The translations under genes were made by a program, and so were the position numbers. The notes beneath the pieces were generated by a model. That model did not search any database, was not told where the DNA came from, and was given only the letters and a program-made list of their open reading frames with translations. Of a stretch of 64,000 nucleotides of DNA, positions 53,448 to 64,000 are shown piece by piece. The DNA lies in assembly GCF_000025485.1 (NCBI RefSeq), contig NC_013851.1, positions 2,027,501-2,091,500 of the forward strand, written 5' to 3'. Position 1 is the first letter of the stretch, and each line of letters opens with the position of its first letter. The stretch is from Allochromatium vinosum DSM 180 (GTDB taxonomy: Bacteria; Pseudomonadota; Gammaproteobacteria; Chromatiales; Chromatiaceae).

Positions 53448-54290
53448 ATGGAAATATGCCCACATTGCGGTAGCAGTAATGTCCGCCGCTCCAACCAGCC
53501 GTCCTCGGCGCATTCGAGCGCGAGTAGGCATCCGGTATTCTTCAGGCTTTTTCGCTGCCGCGAGTGCGGCCATCGCTTTTATGCACGGGATCATTTCCTG
53601 ATTCAGAAGTGGATCATGGGACTGCTGGCCCTAGGGCTCATCCTCGGTGCGCTGTTGTGGGTCGAATTCAACCAATCCAGGCTGGATGAACCGGCCCGAT
53701 TCGACACAGCGGCGGCGCCCCAGCGACTCCCCTCAAGAATAGCCACACCCAGGGTCCATGGCGAACCGCAACACGACAATCCACAAGTGCACCACGCAGC
53801 GGAAAGCGGTGACGCCGGGGCGCAGTACCAATTCGGCATGAACCTCGTTCAAAACGCCTGGCAGCACAGCGAACCACTGGCGATGATCGAGGCCGTCGAC
53901 TGGATCCGCAAGGCCGCCGAGCAGGAGCACGTCAATGCTCAATTGATGCTGGGTGCGCTCTATGAGAAGGGACGCGGGCTGATCCAGGATTACGAACTCG
54001 CCTACGACTGGTATAGGCGCGCCGCACAACAGGGCAACGCCCTGGCCATGGAGCGGCTTGGTTTGATGTTCGCGCGCGGACGCGGCGTGGAGCAGGATCT
54101 GGAACAGGCCTATGTCTGGCTCAATCTCGCCGCAGCGCGCGGCGATCACGACGCCGAAGGCGAACGCAACAAGATCCATGGCCTGCTGTCGGCCGCAGAG
54201 CTGACGCACGCCCAGGAACGTTCCAGAACCCTGGATCTGGAGCTGCCGCGCCTGACCGGGACACTGCAAACGCTGCCATTCGGGTTTTGA
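53448..54290 (+). CDS. Zinc-ribbon membrane protein with Sel1 repeats
   Basis: The 280-residue protein has an N-terminal zinc ribbon ([11 protein letters not shown] ... [15 protein letters not shown], two CxxC pairs). One membrane span follows (about 58-75, [15 protein letters not shown]), then a polar linker and Sel1-like repeats ([29 protein letters not shown] and [27 protein letters not shown]). The topology puts the zinc ribbon in the cytoplasm and the repeats outside. I chose the ATG at 53448 because the zinc ribbon begins there; the open frame starts 30 bases earlier. It diverges from the amidotransferase gene over 72 bases. No function is known. Confidence 0.8.
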   Translation: MEICPHCGSSNVRRSNQPSSAHSSASRHPVFFRLFRCRECGHRFYARDHFLIQKWIMGLLALGLILGALLWVEFNQSRLDEPARFDTAAAPQRLPSRIATPRVHGEPQHDNPQVHHAAESGDAGAQYQFGMNLVQNAWQHSEPLAMIEAVDWIRKAAEQEHVNAQLMLGALYEKGRGLIQDYELAYDWYRRAAQQGNALAMERLGLMFARGRGVEQDLEQAYVWLNLAAARGDHDAEGERNKIHGLLSAAELTHAQERSRTLDLELPRLTGTLQTLPFGF

Positions 54291-54363
54291 TGACGGCGCT
54301 CGGAGTCGAGAGGATGCTCGGCATCAATCCGATCGAGAGATCCTTTCTTCAGATGAGAGCTAC

Positions 54364-55617
54364 ATGATCGACATGACCGCAACGCCTGTTTCCACGACGC
54401 CGTGCACATGGCTCACCGTCATCGGCATTGGCGAGGACGGACTCGCCGGGCTGAGCGAAACGGCACGCCAAGCCCTCGACGAGGCGCGTCTGCTGTTCGG
54501 CGGGGCGCGGCATCTGGCACTCGTCCCGGAACGCCCCGACCAGGAGCGTCACCCCTGGCCGAGTCCGTTCGAGCTGGCTTATGCGCAACTTCTGGCCCGG
54601 CGCGGCCAGCCGGTGTGCGTGCTCGCCAGCGGCGATCCGATGTTCTTCGGCATCGGTGCCAGTCTGGCGCAACGTCTGCCGCCCGAGGAACTGCGCATCC
54701 TGCCCGCCCCCTCGTCGGTTTCGCTGGCGGCAGCGCGGCTGGGTTGGGCCTTGCAGGACGTTACCGTGATCCCGGCGCATGGCCGACCGCTGGCGCGCGT
54801 CAATCTGCATCTGGCACCTGGAGCGCGGCTGCTGGTGCTGTCCGCCGATGGTGCGACACCGCGCCGACTGGCCGCGCAACTGACCGCGCGTGGTTATGGC
54901 CCGAGCCGGCTGACGGTGCTGGAGCGGCTCGGTGGTGCATGCGAGCGCCGGTTGGAAAATACCGCCGCTGAGTGGAGCGCTGGCGTCGAGGATTGCGCCG
55001 CACTCAACCTGATCGCGGTCGAGTGCCAGGCCGATCCGGACGCCCTGCCCGTGTCGCGCCGCGCCGGACTCCCGGACGCGGCCTATGAACACGATGGCCA
55101 ACTGACCAAGCGCGATGTACGCGCCGCGACCCTGGCCCGCTTGGCCCCCATGCCGGGTGAACTGCTGTGGGATGTGGGCGCCGGCTGTGGTTCGATCGGG
55201 ATCGAATGGATGCGCGCCGACGAACGCTGTCGCGCCATCGCCATCGAGTCGGACGCCGGCCGCCGTGCGCTCATCGAACGCAATCGCGACGCGCTCGGCG
55301 TGCCCGATCTGGTGCTGGTCGCCGGACGCGCGCCCGAAGCCCTGGAAGGCTTGCAAACGCCCGACTCCATCTTCATTGGCGGCGGACTCACGGTCGCGGG
55401 CGTGGCCGAGCGCTGTTGGTCGGCACTCAAACCGGGCGGACGGCTGGTGGCCAACGCCGTCACCATCCAGAGCGAAGCCTTCCTCGTCGCGCTACGCGAG
55501 CGCATCGGCGGCGAGCTGACGCGGATCTCGGTTGCGCACGCCGCCCCGCTCGGGCGCTTCGACGGCTGGCGCACCGCCATGCCGGTCACGCTCCTGACCG
55601 CCGTCAAGCCGCGCTGA
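54364..55617 (+). CDS. cobL: Precorrin-6Y C5,15-methyltransferase (decarboxylating)
   Basis: The 417-residue protein is a CbiE-CbiT fusion. The N-terminal methyltransferase (about 15-215) has [17 protein letters not shown] and [15 protein letters not shown]. The C-terminal CbiT-type domain (about 240-417) has [18 protein letters not shown] and the SAM motif [19 protein letters not shown]. It methylates and decarboxylates precorrin-6Y to precorrin-8X in cobalamin synthesis. A GATGAGA ribosome-binding site precedes the ATG. It is followed at 14 bases by the diguanylate cyclase gene, an unrelated function, so the pair is probably only co-transcribed. Confidence 0.94.
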   Translation: MIDMTATPVSTTPCTWLTVIGIGEDGLAGLSETARQALDEARLLFGGARHLALVPERPDQERHPWPSPFELAYAQLLARRGQPVCVLASGDPMFFGIGASLAQRLPPEELRILPAPSSVSLAAARLGWALQDVTVIPAHGRPLARVNLHLAPGARLLVLSADGATPRRLAAQLTARGYGPSRLTVLERLGGACERRLENTAAEWSAGVEDCAALNLIAVECQADPDALPVSRRAGLPDAAYEHDGQLTKRDVRAATLARLAPMPGELLWDVGAGCGSIGIEWMRADERCRAIAIESDAGRRALIERNRDALGVPDLVLVAGRAPEALEGLQTPDSIFIGGGLTVAGVAERCWSALKPGGRLVANAVTIQSEAFLVALRERIGGELTRISVAHAAPLGRFDGWRTAMPVTLLTAVKPR

Positions 55618-55631
55618 ACGCGGGCACCACG

Positions 55632-57563
55632 ATGAAGGGCGCCGCATCGAGCCTGCAGGGACTGATCTATCGCCACTATCTCAAGAGCGCCCTGATCCCG
55701 ATGCTGGCCATCGAGCTGGTGCTCCTGACGCTCTATTTCAGCATCAATCTCTACATCTCCACGCGCAACCAGGACACGCTGCTCCAGGAGGTCCAGAACA
55801 ACCTGCTGACGATCATCTCCATCGAGGCCCGGAGCATCGACAACCAGCTCGGCGAGGTCGCGCGGCTCACGGGGCTGTTGCAGCATGCGCAGGAGACCTT
55901 CTTCGCCCATCCCGAGGTCTGCCGCCTGCCTAATGGTCCGCCGCGCCTGGAGCGCCATCCCAACGGAGCCTACTACAAGGCCGAGGACAATGGCGGCGCC
56001 AGCCTCTATTACGCCGCCACGACCACCATCGGTGAGGCCGAGCGGCACAAGGCACGCTGTAGCGAGGATCTCGATCCGCTCTTCAAGTCGACCGTCGACG
56101 CCAACCCCATCGTCACCCAGGTCTATCTCAACACCTGGGACGCCATGAACCGGATCTATCCCTTCATGCACGATGCCGCCGAGCGCTTCGGCACCACCTG
56201 GGACGTCAATGATCTGGCCTTCTATTACGAAGCCGACGCGGCCCACAATCCCGAGCGCCGTCCGGTCTGGACCAGTGCCTATCTGGACCCGGCCGGTGCG
56301 GGCTGGGTCATCTCCAGCATCGCGCCCGTTTATCGCGGCGATTTCCTGGAGGGCGTCACCGGACTGGATGTGACCATCGACAGCTTCATTCGCCACATCC
56401 TGGACCTGAATCTGTCCTGGGACGCCATGCCCTTCATGGTCGACCGCGACGGCACCATCCTGGCCATGCCGCCGCGCATCGAGCAGGTCTTCGGTCTCCG
56501 GGAGCTGCTCGCGTACGACTATGGTGAGCCGCTCGGCACCACACCCGGCAAGCCGGATGCCTACAACATCTTCAAGAGTACGAATCCGACCTTCAGCACC
56601 GGGATGCTGGAGTTCTTTCGTTCGGGTCAGAGTCTGTCGGAACTGCGGATCGACGCGACCCGCTATGTACTCATCCAGAAGCCCATCCCCCAGACCGGCT
56701 GGCGGCTGATGGTCCTGGTCAACGAGGCGCGTATCCTTGCGCCCGTCGCGGCGCTGCGCGATCTGAGCAACCGCATCGGCTATGTCGCCATCGGGGTTCT
56801 GGTGCTGTTCTATCTGGGCTTTTTTCTGCTGCTCCTGGTGTCGGTGCGACGCCTGTCGAACCGCATCGTCTCGCCGATCCATGCCCTCTCGGCGGCGACC
56901 AGTGATCTCGGCCGGCAGATGCACAGTCAGCCGCTCCAGCCGGCGGGCATCCACGAGGTCGACCGCCTCAGCCAGAACTTCAACGAGATGGCGCTCGAGC
57001 TGGACAAGCGCACGACCCAGTTGGTCGAGGTCAGGGTGGCCAGGCAGGCCCAGGAGCGCGAAGCCCGTATCCTGGCACGCATGGCCAATACCGACCTGCT
57101 GACCGAGGTGTACAACCGGCGCAAGATCGAGGCGATCCTGAACGAGGCGTTGGCAAACGTGCGCGACGCAGACGACACGTTCGGGCTGATCCTGTGCGAT
57201 CTCGACCACTTCAAGTCGGTCAATGACCGGCATGGCCATCTGGCGGGCGATCAGGTACTGATCGAGACGACCCGGCTCCTGCGCGCCCAGCTACGCCGGC
57301 GGGATGCACTCGGTCGCTGGGGCGGCGAGGAGTTCATGATCGTCTGCCCGCAGATCGATCGCAACGGCATCGAGCAGACCGCCGAAAAGCTGCGTCTGGG
57401 CATCGCCGAGCACGCATTCCCCATCGTCGGCACGGCGACGGCGAGCTTCGGCGCGACACTCGCGCGTCCCGGCGAGTCCATGAACGCGCTGGTCGCGCGC
57501 GCCGACTCGGCGCTCTATGCTGCCAAGGAATCGGGGCGCAACCGCGTCCATTCCGCCGAATGA
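55632..57563 (+). CDS. Membrane diguanylate cyclase with Cache sensor and HAMP
   Basis: The 643-residue protein has a membrane span (about 24-42), a periplasmic double-Cache-type sensor (about 45-375) and a second span (about 380-400). A HAMP domain ([14 protein letters not shown]) leads to a GGDEF domain with active site GGEEF at residues 564-568. The product-inhibition I-site RRRD sits five residues before that, so feedback control by c-di-GMP is likely. I chose the ATG at 55632, shortly after cobL; the open frame runs further back inside cobL in another frame. Ligand unknown. Its stop overlaps the copA start as ATGA. Confidence 0.92.
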   Translation: MKGAASSLQGLIYRHYLKSALIPMLAIELVLLTLYFSINLYISTRNQDTLLQEVQNNLLTIISIEARSIDNQLGEVARLTGLLQHAQETFFAHPEVCRLPNGPPRLERHPNGAYYKAEDNGGASLYYAATTTIGEAERHKARCSEDLDPLFKSTVDANPIVTQVYLNTWDAMNRIYPFMHDAAERFGTTWDVNDLAFYYEADAAHNPERRPVWTSAYLDPAGAGWVISSIAPVYRGDFLEGVTGLDVTIDSFIRHILDLNLSWDAMPFMVDRDGTILAMPPRIEQVFGLRELLAYDYGEPLGTTPGKPDAYNIFKSTNPTFSTGMLEFFRSGQSLSELRIDATRYVLIQKPIPQTGWRLMVLVNEARILAPVAALRDLSNRIGYVAIGVLVLFYLGFFLLLLVSVRRLSNRIVSPIHALSAATSDLGRQMHSQPLQPAGIHEVDRLSQNFNEMALELDKRTTQLVEVRVARQAQEREARILARMANTDLLTEVYNRRKIEAILNEALANVRDADDTFGLILCDLDHFKSVNDRHGHLAGDQVLIETTRLLRAQLRRRDALGRWGGEEFMIVCPQIDRNGIEQTAEKLRLGIAEHAFPIVGTATASFGATLARPGESMNALVARADSALYAAKESGRNRVHSAE

Positions 57564-60043
57564 ACGTCCCCGCATGGGAACGAACGACATCACAGCCGGG
57601 AGTCCAAATTTTGACCCAAGAACTGCGTATCGGAGTGAACGGCCTCAACTGCGCGTCCTGTGTGGCGCGGGTCGAGCGTGTCATCGTCAATCATCCTGGC
57701 GTCGAATCAGCCGAGGTCAATCTGGCCTCGGGGCTGGCTCTGGTGCGTTTCGAGCAGACCTCGGTGCCCGAGCTGCTGGAGGCGGTGCGCGCGGCCGGCT
57801 ATGCGCCCGTGACCGAGTCGGTCACGCTCGGCGTCGGCGGATTGAAATGCGCCTCGTGCGTGGCAGGTGTCGAGCGTCGGCTGCGGGCCGTTCCGGGCGT
57901 GCTGGAGGCCAACGTCAATCTGAGCACCGAGTCGGCCAAGGTCGTCTATCTGCCTGCCACGGTGAGCCGCGAGCGCCTCGCCCAGACCATCCGAGCGGCA
58001 GGCTATGAGGCACGCCTGCCCGACCAGCCGCAGGAGAGCGACGAGACCCGGCAGGCACGCGAACTCGGCCGGCTCAAGCGCGATCTGCTGTTTGCCGCCG
58101 CCCTGAGCCTGCCGCTGCTGCTCGTCAGCATGGGGCCGATGCTTCTGCCCGGACTACATGGACTCATGGAACGGCTGGCGCCCATGGCGGTCTGGCACTG
58201 GCTGCAACTGCTGCTGGCCACGCCGGTCGTGTTCTGGTCGGGGCGGCGTTTCTTCAGCCGGGGGGTTAAGGAACTCGCGCAGCTCAGTCCAGGCATGGAC
58301 AGTCTGGTGATGCTCGGCAGTGGCGCGGCCTATGGCTATTCGCTGCTGGCCCTGACCCTGCCACAGCTCTTCCCCGCCGGGACGGCGCATCTCTATTTCG
58401 AGGCCGCCGCCGTCATCGTCACCCTGATCCTGTTCGGCCGTTATCTGGAGGCGATCGCCAAGGGCCGCACCTCGCAGGCGATCCGGCGTCTGCTCCATCT
58501 CCAGCCGCCGACCGCGCGCGTGCTCGACGCCGAGGGCGAGACCGAGATCCCGGCCGAGGCGGTGGTGCCGGGCGATGTGCTGCTGGTGCGTCCGGGCGAG
58601 CGGATTCCGGTCGACGGCACCCTGATCGAGGGCGCAAGCCATGTCGACGAGTCCATGATCAGCGGCGAGCCGGTTCCGGTGCGCAAGGAACCGGGGGATG
58701 CGGTCATCGGCGGCACGCTCAATCAGACCGGCGCCTTCCGCTATCGCGCCACGCACGTCGGCGCCGACTCGGTGCTGGCGCGTATCGTCCAATTGGTCCA
58801 GGAGGCGCAGTCCGGCAAGCCGCCGATCCAGCGTCTGGCCGACCGCATCGCGGCGGTGTTCGTGCCGATCGTCATGGGGATCGCGGTCCTGACCTTCGGC
58901 GTCTGGCTGTGGCTGGGACCGGAGCCGGCGCTGAATCACGCCTTCGCCGCCGCCGTCAGCGTGCTGCTGATCGCCTGTCCCTGCGCCATGGGGCTGGCAA
59001 CCCCGACGGCGATCCTGGTTGCCAGCGGGCGCGGGGCCGGTCTGGGTCTGCTGTTTCGGCAGGGTGCGGCGCTGGAGACCCTGGCACGGGTCGATACGGT
59101 GGTGCTCGACAAGACCGGCACCCTGACGGCGGGGCAGCCCACGCTGACCGAGCTGACGGCCTTCGGTCTGGATGAGAACGCGGCTCTGACGCTGGCCGCC
59201 TCCGTCGAGCAGCACAGCGAGCATCCGCTCGGCACGGCTATCGTCGCCGCGGCGCGGGCGCGTGGTCTGAGCCTGAGCGAAGCCGGCGAGGTCGAGGCAC
59301 GGCCCGGACTCGGCATCGGTGCGCAGGTCGATGGCCGGATGGTCGTCGTCGGCGCGCGGCGCTGGATGGAGGAACTCGGGGTGGATCTGGAACCGGCAGC
59401 GGCCGGCGAAGGTCCGGCCAACTCAACGGCGACGCTCATGTATGTCGCGGTCGATGGCGAACTGGTCGCGGTGCTGGGCGTATCCGACCCCATCAAATCC
59501 GGCAGCCGCGAGGCCATCGGACGGCTGGCCGAACAGGGGCTGGACGTCGCCCTGCTGACCGGCGACGGACGCCCCACCGCCGAATCGGTCGCGCACGAAC
59601 TCGGCATCGGGCGCGTGCTGGCCGAGGTCATGCCCGCCGACAAGTCCGCCGAGATCGCGCGTCTGCAAGCCGAAGGGCGGCGCGTGGCCTTCGTCGGCGA
59701 CGGCATCAACGATGCTCCGGCACTCGCCCAGGCCGATGTCGGCCTCGCCATCGGCACCGGGACCGACATCGCGATCGAATCCGGCAGCGTGGTCCTGATG
59801 CGCGGTGATCCGCGCGGCGTGGCCGATGCGGTGGAACTGGCACGCCGCACCCTGCGCACCATCCGGCTCAACTTCGTCTGGGCCTATGGCTACAACGTCG
59901 CGCTCATTCCGCTCGCCGCCGGGGTGTTCTGGCCTTTCACCGGCTGGCAGCTCGATCCCATGTTCGCCGCCGGCGCCATGAGTCTGTCGAGCCTGTTCGT
60001 CGTCACCAACAGTCTGCGACTGCGCACGGCCCTGTCAGGCTGA
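57560..60043 (+). CDS. copA: Copper-translocating P-type ATPase
   Basis: The 827-residue P1B ATPase has two N-terminal heavy-metal domains with [12 protein letters not shown] (Cys31, Cys34) and [13 protein letters not shown]. It then has the transport-site CPC motif (Cys473-Pro-Cys475, [12 protein letters not shown]), the phosphorylation site DKTGT (Asp517), SGEPVPV of the actuator domain, EQHSEHPLG in the nucleotide-binding domain and [11 protein letters not shown] near the end. CPC plus the CASC domains indicate copper(I) export. ATGA overlap couples it to the diguanylate cyclase gene. It converges with cobB, overlapping its end by 9 bases. Confidence 0.95.
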   Translation: MNVPAWERTTSQPGVQILTQELRIGVNGLNCASCVARVERVIVNHPGVESAEVNLASGLALVRFEQTSVPELLEAVRAAGYAPVTESVTLGVGGLKCASCVAGVERRLRAVPGVLEANVNLSTESAKVVYLPATVSRERLAQTIRAAGYEARLPDQPQESDETRQARELGRLKRDLLFAAALSLPLLLVSMGPMLLPGLHGLMERLAPMAVWHWLQLLLATPVVFWSGRRFFSRGVKELAQLSPGMDSLVMLGSGAAYGYSLLALTLPQLFPAGTAHLYFEAAAVIVTLILFGRYLEAIAKGRTSQAIRRLLHLQPPTARVLDAEGETEIPAEAVVPGDVLLVRPGERIPVDGTLIEGASHVDESMISGEPVPVRKEPGDAVIGGTLNQTGAFRYRATHVGADSVLARIVQLVQEAQSGKPPIQRLADRIAAVFVPIVMGIAVLTFGVWLWLGPEPALNHAFAAAVSVLLIACPCAMGLATPTAILVASGRGAGLGLLFRQGAALETLARVDTVVLDKTGTLTAGQPTLTELTAFGLDENAALTLAASVEQHSEHPLGTAIVAAARARGLSLSEAGEVEARPGLGIGAQVDGRMVVVGARRWMEELGVDLEPAAAGEGPANSTATLMYVAVDGELVAVLGVSDPIKSGSREAIGRLAEQGLDVALLTGDGRPTAESVAHELGIGRVLAEVMPADKSAEIARLQAEGRRVAFVGDGINDAPALAQADVGLAIGTGTDIAIESGSVVLMRGDPRGVADAVELARRTLRTIRLNFVWAYGYNVALIPLAAGVFWPFTGWQLDPMFAAGAMSLSSLFVVTNSLRLRTALSG

Positions 60044-61339
60044 GAACAGCGCCGCCGCCGCCCGTGGCGCGGACGGAAAATAGAGGTGCAGATAGCTGGC
60101 CTGGAGCGATCCGAAGCGATAGACGGGTTCGCCCGCCTGCCCATCGCGCTGGCGCTGACTGAAGGCAACCGGCGCGACCGGCGTCTCCATCGTTGAATGA
60201 TGGAAGCTGTGACCGCGCAGCCGCCCGAACGGCGTATCGAGCGACTGCATCCCGAGTCCGGCCAGACGCGCCTGCATCCGGCCGCGTCCCGGCAGCAGTC
60301 CGGCCAGATCCGCGCCCTGCCCCGTCTTGTCGGCCAGATGGTCCAGCAGATAGAGCATCCCGCCGCACTCGGCATAGAGCGGACGACCGGCGTCGACATG
60401 GGCGCGCAGGGCGCGTTTCATGCCTGTGTTGGCGGCGAGCGCCTGGAGATGCAGCTCGGGGTAGCCGCCGGGCAGATAGATGGCATCGGCGCTGACGTCC
60501 GGGTCGGCGAGCGGCGAGAAGAAACTCAGCTCCGCCCCCATCGCTTCGAGCAGCCGCAGATTGTCGGCATAGAGGAAGGAGAAGGCCGCATCGCGCGCGA
60601 CGGCGATCCGGCGTCCGGCGAGCCAGGGTTGCAGCGGTTCGGGTTCGGATGCAGGCAACGCGAAGGCCACGGCTTCAGGCAGTTCGGCCAGCGCCAGCCC
60701 GGCGAGCCGATCGGCCGCCGCATCGAGTCGATGGTCGAGATCGGCGATCTCGGATGCCTGGACCAGACCCAAATGCCGGCTCGGCAACGCCGCTTCGCTC
60801 AGACGCGGAATCGCCCCCAGATAGCGCACCGACTCCGGCAGCCCCGCCGCGACCATCTCGGCATGTCGGGCGCTACCGACCTGATTGGCCGCGATTCCGG
60901 CAAAACGCAGCGACGGCCGATAGCTCGCCAGCCCCAGCGCCAGCGCGCCGAAGGTCTGGCCCATGCCGCGCGCGTCGATCAGGGCGGCGACCGGCAGCCC
61001 GAAGGTCTCGGCCAGATCCGCGCCCGAGGGCGAGCCGTCGAACAGCCCCATCGCCCCCTCGACCAGAATCAGATCCGCCTCGCCCGCCGCCTCGTAGAGC
61101 TTGCGCCGACAAAGCGCCTCGCCCACCATCCACAGATCCAGCGGCCCGACCTCGGCACCGCTGGCGCGCGCCAGAATCATGGGGTCGAGGAAATCCGGCC
61201 CGGTCTTGAACACCCGCACCCGTCGCCCGAGCCGGCGATGATGACGGGCGAGCGCCGCGACCACCGTGGTCTTGCCCTGACCGGACGAGCAGGCGGTGAG
61301 AAAGAGCGCGGGACACTGACGAACGATAGGGTCTGACAT
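60035..61339 (-). CDS. cobB: Cobyrinate a,c-diamide synthase
   Basis: The 434-residue enzyme amidates the a and c carboxylates of cobyrinic acid with glutamine and ATP. The N-terminal P-loop ATPase domain has [18 protein letters not shown] and [12 protein letters not shown]. The C-terminal class I glutaminase domain has [16 protein letters not shown] with the nucleophilic cysteine and a histidine in RGHSFHHST. In anaerobic pathways the same fold is called CbiA, so naming depends on the route. Its 3' end overlaps copA, and it lies 15 bases from the CBS-protein stop. Confidence 0.93.
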   Translation of the reverse strand: MSDPIVRQCPALFLTACSSGQGKTTVVAALARHHRRLGRRVRVFKTGPDFLDPMILARASGAEVGPLDLWMVGEALCRRKLYEAAGEADLILVEGAMGLFDGSPSGADLAETFGLPVAALIDARGMGQTFGALALGLASYRPSLRFAGIAANQVGSARHAEMVAAGLPESVRYLGAIPRLSEAALPSRHLGLVQASEIADLDHRLDAAADRLAGLALAELPEAVAFALPASEPEPLQPWLAGRRIAVARDAAFSFLYADNLRLLEAMGAELSFFSPLADPDVSADAIYLPGGYPELHLQALAANTGMKRALRAHVDAGRPLYAECGGMLYLLDHLADKTGQGADLAGLLPGRGRMQARLAGLGMQSLDTPFGRLRGHSFHHSTMETPVAPVAFSQRQRDGQAGEPVYRFGSLQASYLHLYFPSAPRAAAALFSA

Positions 61340-61354
61340 GAATATCGATCCAGG

Positions 61355-62677
61355 CTAAGAATCAAGCACCTGAGCGCGCCGGGTCACGATCGCCTGACGC
61401 ACGCCGCGCCCGATCAGTCCCGTGACCTCGAAGTCCAGTCCCGACCACTGGACGTGATCCCCGACGCGGGGCGGACGCCCCAGTTCGCTGAGGATCAGGC
61501 CCGAGACCGTATCCACCTCAGGATGCTCCAGCACCTGGCCGGTGATGCCGCCGAGCGTGTCGAGCCGCACCGCGCCCTGGACGACATACCGCCCCGGCCC
61601 GGCCGGGATGACGTCCGGAACGTCGTCGGCCCCTTCCTCGATGTCGCCCACCGCCTCGGCGCAGATGTCCTCGATGGTGAGGATGCCGGCCGTACCGCCA
61701 TGTTCGTCCATGACCACGATCATCTGATTGTGGGTGCGCTCAATGGCGCTCAGGACGTCATCGAGGGTGGCCGTCTCAGGCAGATAGGCGGTCTCGCGCA
61801 CCACCTCGCGCCGCAGTCCGCGCCGCTCGGGCAGCAGACGCAGCAGATCCTTGATATGCACGGTGCCGACGATGTGGTCGAGATCGTCCTGATAGACCGG
61901 ATAGCGCGTGTGACGATGGCGTTGCAGGATCTCGCGCAGACGCGCATCGCTCGCGTCGAGCGGGATGCCGTGCGCCCGCACCCGCGGCACCATGGCCTCG
62001 GCGGCGGTGATGGCGCCGAAGTCGGCGAGTTCGCGAAAGATGCGCCCGCTCTCCTCGCTGATCAGCCCCACGGCCTGACTCTCGCGCGCCACGGATTCGA
62101 GTTCCTTCGGGGCCAGATAGTGATGCGCCCCGCGCCCACGCTCGATCCCGACCCGGCGCAGCAGAAAGTTGCCCAGGAGATTGAGCGCGCGCGTCAGCGG
62201 ATAGAGCAGCAGGCCGATCAGCAGCAGACTCGGCGTCACCCAGAGCGCCACGCGCAGGGCGTCGTTGAGCGCCAGCGCCTTGGGGATCATCTCGCCCAGC
62301 ACGATGTGCAGATAGGTGATGGCGGCGATCGCCAGCACTGAGGCCAGACCATGCGCCGTCAGCAGCGCACCGCCGGCCGACAGTCCGGCCAGTGTCAGCC
62401 AGTGCTCGAAATACAGCGCCAGACTGTGCTCGCCATACATGCCCAGCCCCAGGCTGGCGAAGGTGATGCCCAGTTGCGCCGTGGCCACGTAGCGGTCGAG
62501 CCGGGCCGGATCGTCGAGCGTGTGCAGGAGACGCCGCGCCAGCCGGTCGCCGCCCTCGGCCCGCGCCGCCAGCACCGCGCGCGGGGCGCCGATGATGGCG
62601 AACTCGGCGGCCACGAACAGGCCGTTGAGGGCGACCAGGATCAGGATCACCACCAGCATCCAGATGAACTCAAGCAT
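61355..62677 (-). CDS. CNNM/CorC-type membrane protein with CBS domains
   Basis: The 440-residue protein has an N-terminal DUF21 membrane domain (VVILILVALNGLFVAAEFAIIGAPRA, about 1-190), a CBS pair (about 215-335, with TVHIKDLLRLL and DEHGGTAGILTIEDI) and a C-terminal CorC_HlyC domain. This architecture is linked to magnesium or cobalt export and was formerly called hemolysin-like. It overlaps the preceding paralogue by 8 bases, so the two form a tandem pair. Transport function is inferred from the family only. Confidence 0.9.
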   Translation of the reverse strand: MLEFIWMLVVILILVALNGLFVAAEFAIIGAPRAVLAARAEGGDRLARRLLHTLDDPARLDRYVATAQLGITFASLGLGMYGEHSLALYFEHWLTLAGLSAGGALLTAHGLASVLAIAAITYLHIVLGEMIPKALALNDALRVALWVTPSLLLIGLLLYPLTRALNLLGNFLLRRVGIERGRGAHHYLAPKELESVARESQAVGLISEESGRIFRELADFGAITAAEAMVPRVRAHGIPLDASDARLREILQRHRHTRYPVYQDDLDHIVGTVHIKDLLRLLPERRGLRREVVRETAYLPETATLDDVLSAIERTHNQMIVVMDEHGGTAGILTIEDICAEAVGDIEEGADDVPDVIPAGPGRYVVQGAVRLDTLGGITGQVLEHPEVDTVSGLILSELGRPPRVGDHVQWSGLDFEVTGLIGRGVRQAIVTRRAQVLDS

Positions 62678-64000
62678 CCGCGCCCTCCTCCGCCGCCGGC
62701 TGGAGCCGGTCGATCAGCACGGATTCGATGGCCGCTCCATCCAGGCGCTCGATCTCGAACAGCAGGCCGTCGCTCCTGAGTGAACAGCGACCCTCGGGGA
62801 TGGCGTCGAGCCGTTCCAGCAGCCAGCCGGCCAGGGTCTCGGCCTCGCCGCGTTCCCAGTCGCTCAGACCCTGGTTTGCCGCCCAGTCGATCACCTCGTC
62901 GAGCGGCAGACGCCCAGGCAGACGCCAGCGTCCATCGGACAGGCGCACGGGTTTCAGGGCCGGATTGGATTTGAACTCGTCCGACAGCTCGCCGAGCAGC
63001 TCGCGGATGATATCCTCCAGGCTCAGCAGTCCTTCGAGATCGCCGTATTCGTCGACCAGGATCGCGATGCGGGCGCGCCGCTCGCGCATCTGGCCCAGGG
63101 CGCGGTCGATGGTCAGGCTGCTCGGCAGGGTCAGGAGCGGACGCACCAGGGCGCGCAGATCCTCCAGCCGGCCGCCCGCTGCGATGGCGATGGCCACGTC
63201 CTTGACGTGCAGATAACCGATGGGGTCGTCGAGCGAGCCCTCATGGACCAGCAGCCGGGTATAGGGGCTGGCGTCCAGGCGTTCCAGCAGTTCATCCAGG
63301 GGTGCGCTCAGGTCCAGGCCGACGATCCGCCGCCGTGGCACCATGAGCTGGCGCACCCGATGCCGCCCGAGTTGCAGCGCCTCGCGCAACCGCTCGCTCT
63401 CCCGGTCCTCCAGCAGCCCGCCGTCGCGGCTCTCGCGGATCAGCAGATCGATCTCCTCGGGCGCATGGATATGGCGATGGCTGGAGTCGGCGCTGACACC
63501 CAGACGCCGCAGAATCAGCGCGCCGCTCCCGTTGAGCAGCCGGATGAAGGGGGCGAACAGCGTCAATGACCAGCGCAACGGCCAGTAGGTGTAGAGCGCC
63601 GTGCCGACCGGATATTGTAGCGCGATGGTCTTGGGGATGAGCTCGCCCAGCACGACCTGCGTCGCCGTCAGGAACACCAGCGTGATGGTGGCCGCCAGGG
63701 CATGGGCGCTCAGCGGTTCGAGTCCGGTGTGCGTGTCCAGCAGGACGCCGAGCGCGATGCCGATCGTCGCCTGACCGAAGGCGCCCAGGATCAGACTGGA
63801 GAGCGTGATGCCGATCTGACAGGCGGCGATGTAGTGATCCAGACGCTGCGTGTCGCGCAGGATCTGTAGCACGGCCGCCGCTAGCCGATTGCCCTCTAGG
63901 GCGAGCTGTTCGACCCGTGTCGCACGCGCCCCGACGAGCGCGAACTCGGCCGCGACGTAGAGGGCATTGACGAGGATGAGGAAGACGACGATGAGTGGCG
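62670..64000 (-). CDS. CNNM/CorC-type membrane protein with CBS domains, 5' end cut by window edge
   Basis: At least 443 residues are visible; the start lies beyond 64000. Reading continues upstream of the internal ATG at 63872 as LVNALYVAAEFALVGARA, the normal DUF21 start, so the gene is not truncated. The CBS pair includes HVKDVAIAIAAGG and VDEYGDLEGLLSLEDIIRELLG, followed by a CorC_HlyC tail. It is a paralogue of the next gene downstream and overlaps it by 8 bases, suggesting a tandem duplication acting as a heterodimer or in sequence. Confidence 0.9.
   Translation of the reverse strand, partial: PLIVVFLILVNALYVAAEFALVGARATRVEQLALEGNRLAAAVLQILRDTQRLDHYIAACQIGITLSSLILGAFGQATIGIALGVLLDTHTGLEPLSAHALAATITLVFLTATQVVLGELIPKTIALQYPVGTALYTYWPLRWSLTLFAPFIRLLNGSGALILRRLGVSADSSHRHIHAPEEIDLLIRESRDGGLLEDRESERLREALQLGRHRVRQLMVPRRRIVGLDLSAPLDELLERLDASPYTRLLVHEGSLDDPIGYLHVKDVAIAIAAGGRLEDLRALVRPLLTLPSSLTIDRALGQMRERRARIAILVDEYGDLEGLLSLEDIIRELLGELSDEFKSNPALKPVRLSDGRWRLPGRLPLDEVIDWAANQGLSDWERGEAETLAGWLLERLDAIPEGRCSLRSDGLLFEIERLDGAAIESVLIDRLQPAAEEGADA

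Noticed and set aside
54291-54363. A cobalamin riboswitch ahead of cobL.
   Set aside because: The 73-base gap is too short and holds no recognisable B12-box.
55083-57239. A 718-codon open frame opposite the diguanylate cyclase gene.
   Set aside because: High-GC shadow frame; the sense strand encodes a clear Cache-HAMP-GGDEF protein.

Overview
The window is high-GC DNA from a gammaproteobacterium. A purple sulfur bacterium of the Chromatiaceae or a close relative fits best, judging from the glyA-nrdR-ribD-ribE-ribB-ribH-nusB-thiL-pgpA order, an exosortase A (XrtA/EpsH) exopolysaccharide locus, and cobalamin and copper genes. The assignment is inferred from gene content and order; no sequence comparison was run.

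Layout. (1) Positions 1-7864, leftward: a housekeeping block transcribed glyA, nrdR, ribD, a lone CheY-like receiver, ribE, ribB, ribH, nusB, thiL, pgpA (cut by the window edge). (2) 7979-10494, rightward: a glycine-zipper lipoprotein, an alpha/beta hydrolase and oxyR. (3) 10516-26520, leftward: a tightly packed 12-gene XrtA arm transcribed prsK, prsR, Wza-like exporter, chain-length protein, tyrosine kinase, outer-membrane barrel, polysaccharide deacetylase, FemAB-like protein, glycosyltransferase, exosortase A/EpsI fusion, glycosyltransferase, amidotransferase. (4) 26544-41679, leftward apart from one IS: a variable cassette of glycosyltransferases, acetyltransferases, methyltransferases, a WecE-type aminotransferase, GtrA, an AAC(3)-like acetyltransferase and a flippase. 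It contains a broken IS630 element, an intact IS481 transposase and a chimeric glycosyltransferase/OmpA junction. (5) 41868-46787, rightward: the XrtA acyl/amine module (acyl carrier protein, two alpha/beta hydrolases, AMP-forming ligase, PLP decarboxylase). (6) 46837-53375, leftward: a second amidotransferase with a degenerate glutaminase half, followed by a 1572-residue fusion of an O-antigen-ligase-like membrane protein with a heparinase II/III-like lyase. (7) 53448-64000: a zinc-ribbon/Sel1 membrane protein, cobL, a diguanylate cyclase, copA, cobB and two tandem CBS-domain membrane proteins, the last cut by the window edge.

How it works together. Regions 3 to 6 read as one envelope-polysaccharide factory. 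A leftward and a rightward promoter candidate lie back to back between 41700 and 41824 and could drive most of it. The variable cassette would make and flip the repeat unit. The O-antigen-ligase-like half of the fusion would polymerise or transfer it, and its lyase half could trim it. The Wzz/kinase/Wza/barrel set would control length and export. PrsK/PrsR would regulate through sigma-54. Exosortase A would process PEP-CTERM proteins, none of which is encoded here. The most unusual object is the polymerase-lyase fusion, which also carries a jelly-roll-like insertion in its putative catalytic loop. No tRNA, rRNA or CRISPR array was seen, and no stretch over 300 bases lacks a gene.
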